A stretch of DNA of 64,000 bases from Bacteroidales bacterium (lineage in GTDB: Bacteria; Bacteroidota; Bacteroidia; Bacteroidales; WCHB1-69): NCBI GenBank assembly GCA_017554325.1, contig JAFZIP010000009.1:62001-126000 (forward strand), read 5' to 3'. The notes under the pieces are model-generated. The model was given only the letters and a program-made list of their open reading frames with translations, made no database searches and was not told the DNA's origin. This document shows, piece after piece, positions 14,164 through 20,816 of the stretch; the stretch's first letter is position 1, and every line of letters begins with the position of its first letter. The position numbers were made by a program, and so were the translations under genes.

Positions 14164-15990
14164 ATGAAAATTTTAGTCACAGGAGCAAAAGGATTTGTTG
14201 GCAAAAATCTCTGTGCCCAGCTTAATAATATAAAGGATGGCAAGGCACGTTGCTATGGCGATGTGCAAGTTGATGCCGTTTATGAGTATGACCTGGATTC
14301 AACTCCTGAGGAATTGGATGCATGGTGCAAGGACTGCGACTTCGTGTTCAACCTCGCAGGTGTAAACCGTCCTCAGAACCAGGAGGAGTTCATGCAAGGC
14401 AACTTTGGCTTTGCCTCGACTTTGCTTGATACTCTGAAGAAGCACGGCAACAAATGCCCCGTGATGCTCTCCAGCTCGCAACAGGCTTCATTGACAGGTC
14501 GTTTCGGCAACAGCGAATATGGCCGCAGCAAGAAAGCCGGCGAAGATTTGTTTCTGGAATATGAAAGGGAATTCCTGCAGCAGCCCCCCACTAACTCCCC
14601 CCTCAAGGGGGAGAATGAAAACCCTCCCTTGAGGGGAGGGAAGGGAGGGGCTCCCAGGGTGCTCGTTTATCGCTTCCCAAACCTCTTTGGCAAATGGTGC
14701 AAACCTAATTATAATAGCGCTGTTGCCACATTCTGCAACGCTTTTGCCAACGATTTGCCTTACACAGTGAATGACCCATCTGTGGAACTCGAACTGCTCT
14801 ATATTGATGACCTTGTGGATGAAATGATAAGGGCACTCTGCCCCCTCCCGACCTCCCCCTCAAGGGGAGGAGAACATCGCTGCGAGTTCAACGGGTTGGA
14901 AGTGGTGCCCAAGGAAGATGGGCGTTACTGTTACGTTCCGACAACGTACAAAGTGACATTAGGCCAGATAGTAAGTCTCTTGGAGCAGTTCCATGCAAAT
15001 GGTACATTACAAATACCTTTCAAAGAAATAACGCTCCCCCTTGAGGGGGGAGTTGGAGGGGGGCTTGTCATTTTTGCCAAGAAATTATACAGCACTTACC
15101 TTAGCTATCTTCCAAAAGAGAAAGTCGCTTTCCCGCTGAAGATGAATGTGGACGACCGAGGCTCATTTACCGAATTGGTTCATACTTTGAATTGCGGCCA
15201 AGTAAGCATAAATATCTCCAAGCCAGGCATCACCAAAGGTCAGCATTGGCATAATACCAAGTGGGAATTCTTCATCGTTGTTAGCGGTCACGGATTGATC
15301 CAAGAGCGGAGAATCAGCCCCCTCCCAACCTCCCCCTCAGGGGGAGGAGCAAGCCCCACCCAACCCTTCCCTCAGGGTATGGCTACAACACTCCCCCTTG
15401 AGGGGGGAGCTGGAGGGGGGCTTTGGAATACGGCAGATCCTGCTTTATATGAAAAGTTGAAGGAAAATGCAGAAGAGATGCGAAAGAATCCTACTGAGGC
15501 GGAGTCTGTAATGTGGAAAATGTTGAGAGGAAAAAATCTTGATGCTAAATTCCGAAGACAACACATTATTGGAGACTATATTGTTGATTTTGTATGTCTG
15601 GATAAACAGTTGGTCATCGAACTGGACGGAGGCTATCATAATGACCCGGAACAGCAGAAACTTGACAGACAAAGAACCAATTTCCTCCAGTCGAAAGGTT
15701 TCAGTGTTTTGCGCTTCACTAACGAAGAAGTACTTCTAAATACAGAAGAAACCATAAGCATAATCAAGAACGCTCTTAGGTATTTAACTCCCTCTCCTGA
15801 GGAGAGGGCTGGGGAGAGGCTGGTGGTTTCTTGGTTTGTTTCGGGGAATCAAATTGAAGCCGTTCACATGCTTCCCGGCTATACCCATAATATAATCAAT
15901 TTAAGCGATAGGAATGACTTGGTGACGGTGATGTATTGTAATGAGATTTTCAATCCAAATAAACCTGATACATTTTTCGAAATAGTATAG
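14164..15990 (+). CDS. capF: CapF-like reductase/epimerase with four in-frame insertions, one carrying DUF559
   Basis: Bifunctional enzyme of the UDP-L-FucNAc route: N-terminal SDR reductase (TGAKGFVGKNL start; PNLFGKWCKPNYNS block) and C-terminal cupin (MNVDDRGSFTELVHT; SKPGITKGQHWHNTKWEFF; GYTHNIINLSDRNDLVTVM). Known CapF proteins are ~370 residues; this is 608. The excess is in-frame repeat-derived peptide at about residues 140-163, 226-236 and 290-301, and about 170 extra residues near 384-553 that split the cupin between GLIQERRI and VSWFVSG. That last insert contains a DUF559 domain. Catalytic blocks remain and no stop interrupts the frame, so the protein may still work. The stop codon overlaps a further repeat. 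Confidence 0.9.
   Translation: MKILVTGAKGFVGKNLCAQLNNIKDGKARCYGDVQVDAVYEYDLDSTPEELDAWCKDCDFVFNLAGVNRPQNQEEFMQGNFGFASTLLDTLKKHGNKCPVMLSSSQQASLTGRFGNSEYGRSKKAGEDLFLEYEREFLQQPPTNSPLKGENENPPLRGGKGGAPRVLVYRFPNLFGKWCKPNYNSAVATFCNAFANDLPYTVNDPSVELELLYIDDLVDEMIRALCPLPTSPSRGGEHRCEFNGLEVVPKEDGRYCYVPTTYKVTLGQIVSLLEQFHANGTLQIPFKEITLPLEGGVGGGLVIFAKKLYSTYLSYLPKEKVAFPLKMNVDDRGSFTELVHTLNCGQVSINISKPGITKGQHWHNTKWEFFIVVSGHGLIQERRISPLPTSPSGGGASPTQPFPQGMATTLPLEGGAGGGLWNTADPALYEKLKENAEEMRKNPTEAESVMWKMLRGKNLDAKFRRQHIIGDYIVDFVCLDKQLVIELDGGYHNDPEQQKLDRQRTNFLQSKGFSVLRFTNEEVLLNTEETISIIKNALRYLTPSPEERAGERLVVSWFVSGNQIEAVHMLPGYTHNIINLSDRNDLVTVMYCNEIFNPNKPDTFFEIV
14582..14652. repeat. GC-rich palindromic element, paired copy (in capF)
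   Basis: Two inverted half-units, each with a CCCTCAAGGG-type core and a C-rich outer arm beginning AGCCCC, separated by a short A-rich spacer. Translated in frame as about 24 extra residues (NSPLKGE ... PPLRGGKGG) in a loop of the CapF SDR domain. Confidence 0.85.
14840..14872. repeat. GC-rich palindromic element, left half-unit (in capF)
   Basis: CCCCCTCCCGACC arm followed by the CCCCCTCAAGGGGAGG core. It is in frame and encodes CPLPTSPSRGGE after the CapF helix DEMIRAL. Confidence 0.85.
15034..15065. repeat. GC-rich palindromic element, right half-unit (in capF)
   Basis: CTCCCCCTTGAGGGGG core followed by AGTTGGAGGGGGGCT, the inverse of the unit at 14840. In frame, encoding TLPLEGGVGGGL just before the conserved LYSTYLSYLP segment. 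Confidence 0.85.
15316..15821 (+). mobile_element. Palindrome-bounded DUF559 element inserted in frame in capF
   Basis: A left half-unit (15316-15350), a degenerate unit (15352-15384) and a right half-unit (15391-15422) are followed by a DUF559 open frame and closed by a right-type unit (15788-15821, CCTCTCCTGAGGAGAGG core). The DUF559 part shows the family pattern: RKNPTEAE..MWKMLR, KFRRQHIIGDYIVDFVC, LVIELDGGYH, D..R...L...GFSVLRFTNEEV. DUF559 has the Vsr/restriction-endonuclease fold. Such proteins are normally free-standing at ~120 residues; here the segment is read through as part of CapF, and an internal ATG at about 15478 could also start it separately. No transposase is seen. Confidence 0.75.
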
Positions 15991-16033
15991 CCCCCTCCTG
16001 GCCTCTCTCTCAAGGGGAGGAGTTTGGTGGCTT
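15989..16033. repeat. GC-rich palindromic element at the capF stop codon
   Basis: AGCCCCCTCC arm, CTCTCAAGGGGAG core and GTTTGGTGGCTT right arm. The capF TAG shares its AG with the first two bases of the element, which fills the capF-capG spacer. Confidence 0.8.
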
Positions 16034-16043
16034 AAAAAAAGAA

Positions 16044-17324
16044 ATGAATATGAATATACAAAGTAATATCGACAGTCCGGTTCTCCCCCCTGAGGGGGGA
16101 GTTAGAAGGGGGCTTTTTGCCAATAACGGGAAGCTTAAGCTTTTGATCATCGTAGGCACCCGTCCTGAAATCATCCGCCTTGCTGCGGTCATAAACAAAT
16201 GCCGTCAGTATTTTGACACAATATTAGCCCACACTGGTCAAAACTACGACTACAACCTCAACGGAGTATTCTTTAAGGATCTGAAGCTGAAGGACCCTGA
16301 GGTTTATCTGAATGCCGTAGGCAATGACCTTGGCGAGACCATGGGCAACATCATTGCCGAGAGCTACAAGTTGATGGTTGATATAAAACCAGATGCAGTG
16401 TTGGTTTTGGGCGATACCAACAGTTGTTTGAGTGTCATAGGTGCCAAACGTTTGCACATTCCAATCTTCCATATGGAAGCAGGAAACAGATGTAAAGATG
16501 AATGTCTGCCGGAGGAGACCAATCGACGCATCGTCGATATTATCAGCGATGTGAACATGGCTTACAGCGAGCATGCAAGAAGATATTTAGCCGACACAGG
16601 CCTGCCGAAGGAACGCACTTACGTCACGGGTAGCCCTATGGCTGAGGTGCTCCACCAGAACCTGAAAGAGATAGAGTCAAGTAACATTCTGCAACGTCTT
16701 AACAAAGAGCTACATGGAAAAGAACTCTCCCCCTTGAGGGGGGAGCCGGAGGGGGGCTGGCTTGAGAAGGGAAAATACATCCTTCTTTCCGCTCATCGTG
16801 AAGAGAATATAGACACCGAAAAGAACTTCATGAGCCTCTTTACCGCCATCAACAAAATGGCTGAGAAGTACGACATGCCAATACTCTACAGTTGTCATCC
16901 CCGCAGCCGCAAACGCCTCGAAGCCACCGGTTTCCAGCTTGACCCACGCGTCATCCAACACGAGCCGCTCGGCTTCCACGATTACAACTGTCTTCAGATG
17001 AACGCCTTCGCCGTGGTGAGTGATAGTGGTACACTTCCAGAAGAAAGCAGTTTCTTTACAAGTGTCGGCCATCCGTTCCCTGCTGTGTGCATCCGCACCA
17101 GCACAGAACGTCCTGAGGCGCTGGATAAAGGTTGTTTCTTCATTGCTGGTATTGACGAAAAGTCGCTCTTGCAAGCTGTCGACTGCGCCGTTGAGATGAA
17201 CCAAAACGCTGACCACGGCATTCCCGTTCCCGACTATGTGGATGAAAATGTGAGTACCAAGGTGGTGAAGATTATCCAGAGCTATACTGGCATTATCAAT
17301 AAGATGGTTTGGAGGAAGATCTAA
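16044..17324 (+). CDS. capG: CapG/WecB-like UDP-N-acetylhexosamine 2-epimerase with repeat insertions
   Basis: Non-hydrolysing UDP-GlcNAc 2-epimerase fold (GT-B); after CapE and CapF it should be the last enzyme to UDP-L-FucNAc. Signature segments: LLIIVGTRPEIIRLA, VLVLGDTNS near residue 133, HMEAGNRCKDECLPEETNRR near 148, and VVSDSGTLPEES near 333. Two palindromic half-units are read in frame: one in the N-terminal extension (VLPPEGGVRRGL, about 14-24), before the normal first strand, and one near residue 228-239 (SPLRGEPEGGW), in a surface loop between GT-B strands. Otherwise length and motifs are normal. A start just upstream of KLLIIVGTRP has no ATG, so the extension is probably translated. 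Confidence 0.92.
   Translation: MNMNIQSNIDSPVLPPEGGVRRGLFANNGKLKLLIIVGTRPEIIRLAAVINKCRQYFDTILAHTGQNYDYNLNGVFFKDLKLKDPEVYLNAVGNDLGETMGNIIAESYKLMVDIKPDAVLVLGDTNSCLSVIGAKRLHIPIFHMEAGNRCKDECLPEETNRRIVDIISDVNMAYSEHARRYLADTGLPKERTYVTGSPMAEVLHQNLKEIESSNILQRLNKELHGKELSPLRGEPEGGWLEKGKYILLSAHREENIDTEKNFMSLFTAINKMAEKYDMPILYSCHPRSRKRLEATGFQLDPRVIQHEPLGFHDYNCLQMNAFAVVSDSGTLPEESSFFTSVGHPFPAVCIRTSTERPEALDKGCFFIAGIDEKSLLQAVDCAVEMNQNADHGIPVPDYVDENVSTKVVKIIQSYTGIINKMVWRKI
16083..16114. repeat. GC-rich palindromic element, right half-unit (capG 5' end)
   Basis: CTCCCCCCTGAGGGGGG core with AGTTAGAAGGGGGCT arm, in frame near the N-terminus of the 2-epimerase. Confidence 0.85.
16727..16758. repeat. GC-rich palindromic element, right half-unit (inside capG)
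   Basis: CTCCCCCTTGAGGGGG core with AGCCGGAGGGGGGCT arm, in frame between two conserved GT-B blocks of the 2-epimerase. Confidence 0.85.
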
Positions 17325-17499
17325 GGTAATCAGACCCTATCATCTTAAAGACCAAACACCAGGGTCAGGAGCGTGAGAAGAAAGGATGGATTGCTGCATA
17401 TTTGGACCAATGGTAAGTTCATTATGAAGGTCTGGCATTAATAGGATAGAGCTCGTTCAAATATTATATAGAAAATAAAAACAACAACCCTTAAAGTAA
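17325..17499 (+). other. Spacer with a possible gene remnant
   Basis: A short open stretch (about 17335-17403) reads KTKHQGQEREKKGWIAAYLD and ends in TGG TAA, preceded by a stop. It looks like the C-terminal end of a lost coding gene, but I do not recognise the family. The rest is AT-rich with no clear promoter. Confidence 0.35.
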
Positions 17500-17832
17500 T
17501 TGAAAAGAGTGGAATACACAAAAGAAATAATCAATTCTGTTTGGGAGAAGGCAAAAATTGTCCCAAACAACGCTGATCAATTTAGGCAGGATTATGCTGG
17601 AGCATGGATAAAAAAAAATGAGTATAATGAAAACACAGAATTTGGATGGAAAATAGTAGTCCTTAAACCTCGAGATAATGGGGGGAAAGAAGAGGATATT
17701 GAAAACTTACTCCCTTTTCATTGGAGAAACGCTTCTGAAAAAGGTAATAAATTTCCAGAATGGGATTCTGTTCTTGCATCAGAAGGGGTTAAAAATATCA
17801 GTGAAAAAAAAAGTTGGATATATATTGAATAA
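17500..17832 (+). CDS. HNH-endonuclease-like small protein with lost catalytic residues
   Basis: About 110 residues resembling small free-standing HNH proteins: VWEKAKIVPNNADQFRQDY, GAWIKKNEY, then GWKI..LKPRDNGG and ENLLPFHWRNASEKG. In active relatives the block reads GWEIDHIxPxxxGG; here the DH pair is replaced by VV, so metal binding and nuclease activity are probably gone. The start is TTG (17500) or GTG (17509); no ATG is available. It is AT-rich unlike its neighbours and is followed 2 bp later by an unknown membrane-anchored gene, so the two are likely one unit acquired together. Confidence 0.65.
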   Translation: MKRVEYTKEIINSVWEKAKIVPNNADQFRQDYAGAWIKKNEYNENTEFGWKIVVLKPRDNGGKEEDIENLLPFHWRNASEKGNKFPEWDSVLASEGVKNISEKKSWIYIE

Positions 17833-17834
17833 AA

Positions 17835-18854
17835 ATGGATAGTATAGGCATTTATTATACCTTTAAAGCGAATAAGACTCCAAACGATCCAACGAGTACA
17901 ATTTCAACAGATCTGCATGTCAATTACATTAAAGGGAAATCAACCAATAATGATGGATATAAACGAATTTTGGATTTTGGTCTAAAAATCATAGATGATG
18001 CTAGAAAAGTTGACTCCATTTATTTTTATTTTCCTTTTACTATAACTGAGAATAATATCTCTGATTTAGGTGAAAAATGCTCAAATCATGAGTTTTTAAG
18101 TATTCTGTTCAACGACAATTATACAGTAAGTAACGATTCGAACAACAATTACTGTAAGGTAGAACCTGTTTCAAGCGAAAAAGAGACTTTTTATTTTTAC
18201 AAATTGGGCAAAGAGAACTATAATATTCGCACAATCTCAAATAACCACACACTACTTCAAATACAAATAAAGTCTCTACCAAGACAAAATGGAGTAGAAG
18301 CAAAAGACAAGGAAAAGCTATCAATATATTTCAGATTTAGATTACGCGATTTGCCAATAAATAGCATATTCCATCTCGAGAACATGTCTAATAATTTTTT
18401 ACAAAGTGCCTTTTCAAAAGTTGAAATGCTGGATTTTAGTATTAATGAAATTCGGAAAATGAATGCAAAAGTTCAAGAGGAGTTGTCTGCAGATAATCGA
18501 ATCGCTTTACGTTTTAAAAAGATACATTTTCATTTTATAGGATCTTCTGACGATGAACATATCGATGGAAGTACTCATTATCGAGATTGTGCACTTTTGG
18601 ATGCGGAACGTTGGGGGAACTATTTGTCTGATATTGATATCAAAAAACATCAATGTATTGCCTATCACTGGTGTGTAAAATCTGAAGATGAAAAAACAAT
18701 TCCAGGCTACAACATTTTTTTCCGTTCCACTTTCAAGGACTTGAGTTGGAAAACGCTTATAAAATACATCCTAATTATGGTTGCTTTTGGCGTAGCTGGT
18801 AGTGGCATAGTTGAAGGTATTGTGTTTCTAATAACAAATCTATTAAAAGCTTGA
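17835..18854 (+). CDS. Unknown protein with C-terminal membrane anchor
   Basis: I do not recognise the family. 339 residues, AT-rich; the body is mixed alpha/beta with many Asn, Ser and Lys and no signal peptide. A single hydrophobic helix near the C-terminus (about 312-334, LIKYILIMVAFGVAGSGIVE) suggests a tail-anchored cytoplasmic protein. Possible metal-like residues occur around HFHFIGSSDDEHIDGSTHY (about 233-251), but no known motif fits. It follows the HNH-like gene by 2 bp. After the tandem stops TGA TAA the same frame continues with another hydrophobic stretch (to ~18952), which may be a former C-terminal helix. Confidence 0.7.
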   Translation: MDSIGIYYTFKANKTPNDPTSTISTDLHVNYIKGKSTNNDGYKRILDFGLKIIDDARKVDSIYFYFPFTITENNISDLGEKCSNHEFLSILFNDNYTVSNDSNNNYCKVEPVSSEKETFYFYKLGKENYNIRTISNNHTLLQIQIKSLPRQNGVEAKDKEKLSIYFRFRLRDLPINSIFHLENMSNNFLQSAFSKVEMLDFSINEIRKMNAKVQEELSADNRIALRFKKIHFHFIGSSDDEHIDGSTHYRDCALLDAERWGNYLSDIDIKKHQCIAYHWCVKSEDEKTIPGYNIFFRSTFKDLSWKTLIKYILIMVAFGVAGSGIVEGIVFLITNLLKA

Positions 18855-19039
18855 TAATCGACGAAATTCAATCCTAAAATTTATTATTGGTTGGCTATAG
18901 TTATAATAGTTTTCTGTATTATCGTTGTATTGACCAAATCAGATTGCTTCTAGCTAATCCTTTGGATAATTCCTTGAAAAAATCATTAAACACAATACTT
19001 TTTTTAGAACCACAATAAAACAACAACAAATACAAGTCA

Positions 19040-19960
19040 ATGAAAGGCATCGTACTTGCCGGAGGCTCCGGCACAAGATTATACCCGATTACCAAGGGTG
19101 TTAGCAAGCAGTTGCTGCCAATTTACGATAAACCAATGGTTTATTATCCTATTTCAGCATTAATGTTGGCTGGAATCAGGGATATTCTGATTATTTCAAC
19201 CCCATATGACCTCCCTGGCTTCAAGCGTCTGCTTGGTGATGGTAGCGATTATGGTGTACATTTTGAGTATGCTGAGCAGCCTTCACCTGATGGATTGGCT
19301 CAGGCATTCATTATCGGTGAAAAATTCATTGGTAATGATAGTGCTTGCTTGGTTCTTGGCGACAACATCTTCTATGGTGCAGGCTTCACCAAACTATTGA
19401 AGAATGCAGTTGAAGATGCTGAAAAGAACAAAAAGGCTACCGTTTTCGGTTATTGGGTCAGCGACCCTGAACGTTATGGTGTGGCTGAGTTTGACAAGCA
19501 TGGTAATTGCCTCAGCATCGAGGAGAAACCGAAAGAGCCCAAGAGCAATTATGCAGTTGTTGGTCTCTACTTTTATCCTAACAAGGTGGTGGATGTTGCA
19601 AAACACATAAAACCTTCAGCACGGGGTGAACTTGAGATTACTACTGTAAATCAAGAGTTCCTCAAGGATGGTGAACTGAAGGTTCAGGTCTTTGGCCGTG
19701 GCTTTGCATGGTTGGATACGGGAACACACGACAGCCTTAGCGAGGCTTCAAATTTTGTTGAAGTTATTGAAAAACGCCAAGGGTTGAAAGTGGCTTGCTT
19801 AGAGGGCATTGCCTACCGTAATGGCTGGATCACCGAAGAGCGCATGCGTGAGATTGCACAGCCGATGCTGAAGAACCAGTATGGGCAGTATCTCTTGAAG
19901 GTCATTGAGGAAAAGAAAGAGGAAATAGATTCCGATTCGTTCCGCTACAAAAACCGCTAA
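19040..19960 (+). CDS. rfbA: Glucose-1-phosphate thymidylyltransferase RmlA
   Basis: Makes dTDP-glucose from dTTP and glucose-1-phosphate, the entry to dTDP-deoxyhexoses. The nucleotide-binding loop [20 protein letters not shown] lies at about residues 8-27, KPMVYYPIS follows, then [10 protein letters not shown] near 105 and [12 protein letters not shown] near 222. 306 residues is typical plus a short tail. No rmlB (4,6-dehydratase) is in the window, so dTDP-4-keto-6-deoxyglucose must come from a gene elsewhere. The FdtA-like genes follow directly, suggesting a 3-amino-3,6-dideoxyhexose product. Confidence 0.97.
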   Translation: MKGIVLAGGSGTRLYPITKGVSKQLLPIYDKPMVYYPISALMLAGIRDILIISTPYDLPGFKRLLGDGSDYGVHFEYAEQPSPDGLAQAFIIGEKFIGNDSACLVLGDNIFYGAGFTKLLKNAVEDAEKNKKATVFGYWVSDPERYGVAEFDKHGNCLSIEEKPKEPKSNYAVVGLYFYPNKVVDVAKHIKPSARGELEITTVNQEFLKDGELKVQVFGRGFAWLDTGTHDSLSEASNFVEVIEKRQGLKVACLEGIAYRNGWITEERMREIAQPMLKNQYGQYLLKVIEEKKEEIDSDSFRYKNR

Positions 19961-19978
19961 ACATAAAAACTCTAAAGC

Positions 19979-20398
19979 ATGATATCCATTCAAGACGCAA
20001 CAATCATCGAGCTGCCCAAGATATTGGATGCGCGGGGCAATCTCTCTTTTGCAGAGCAGAACAACCAGATTCCGTTTGAAATCAAGCGGACCTATTGGAT
20101 TTATGATGTGCCGGGTGGCGAGGCTCGTGGTGGTCATGCTTATAGGAAGAACGAAGAGTTCATCATTGCCCTATCTGGAGCCTTTGATGTAATTGTAGAT
20201 GACGGGACAAACAAAAAGACCTTTACGCTTAGCCGGTCATACTACGGACTGTATGTCCCGGCTGGACTTTGGCGTGAGATGGTGAACTTTTCCACCAATT
20301 CCTTAGCCTTGGAATTTGGCTCCATGCCCTACGCCCCCGCTGATTATATCCGTGAATACGACGAATTCATAAAACTGAAACACAATGGCTCTTTATAA
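19979..20398 (+). CDS. FdtA/WxcM-like sugar 3,4-ketoisomerase, first paralogue
   Basis: Cupin of 139 residues resembling dTDP-4-keto-6-deoxyglucose 3,4-ketoisomerases: IIELPKILDARGNLSFAEQN at the N-terminus, RTYWIYDVPGGEARGGHAY (about 36-54), then FIIALSGAFDVIVDDG and YGLYVPAGLWREMVNFS. In this copy the usual H-A-H pair reads H-A-Y, so one catalytic-site histidine is a tyrosine; it may be an altered or non-catalytic subunit. It overlaps the next, more canonical paralogue by 14 bp. Confidence 0.88.
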   Translation: MISIQDATIIELPKILDARGNLSFAEQNNQIPFEIKRTYWIYDVPGGEARGGHAYRKNEEFIIALSGAFDVIVDDGTNKKTFTLSRSYYGLYVPAGLWREMVNFSTNSLALEFGSMPYAPADYIREYDEFIKLKHNGSL

Positions 20399-20816
20399 TG
20401 TCTTTGATTGTACCATCGTAGAGTTGGATCGCCACCATAGTGACCGCAAGGGGAACCTCACGGTGGTGGAGAATGGCCTTACGTTGCCCTTTGATGTAAA
20501 GCGGGTGTATTATCTCTACGATGTGCCTGGAGGCGAGAACCGTGGAGCCCACGCCCATCGTGAATTAGAGCAGCTCATTATAGCCGCCTCCGGCTCCTTT
20601 ACCGTTACCCTCGATGACGGCAAGAACAAGCGCAGTTTTTTCCTTAACCGCCCATATCAAGGTCTCTATGTAAAGCCTGGCCTGTGGCGTGACCTGGTGG
20701 ATTTCTCTTCCGGTGCTGTTTGTATGGTTTTGGCCAGTGAGGTGTATCAGAAAGAAGATTACATAAGAGATTATCAGGAATACATAAATTTCAGAAATAG
20801 TAAAAATGGCCGATAA
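20385..20816 (+). CDS. fdtA: FdtA/WxcM-like sugar 3,4-ketoisomerase, second paralogue
   Basis: Cupin of 143 residues: FDVKRVYYLYDVPGGENRGA followed by HAHRELEQLIIAASG, which keeps the H-A-H pair, then FFLNRPYQGLYVKPGLWRDLVDFSSGAVCMVLAS. It would move the keto group from C4 to C3 of the dTDP-sugar so that the FdtB-like aminotransferase can act at C3. Tandem with the first copy, whose last codons it overlaps; it overlaps the flippase start by 11 bp. Confidence 0.9.
   Translation: MALYNVFDCTIVELDRHHSDRKGNLTVVENGLTLPFDVKRVYYLYDVPGGENRGAHAHRELEQLIIAASGSFTVTLDDGKNKRSFFLNRPYQGLYVKPGLWRDLVDFSSGAVCMVLASEVYQKEDYIRDYQEYINFRNSKNGR

Noticed and set aside
15316..15821. CapF insertion as an intein
   Set aside because: No splicing blocks (N-terminal Cys/Ser block A, TxxH block B, terminal HN) are present; the ends are palindromic repeats and the domain is DUF559.
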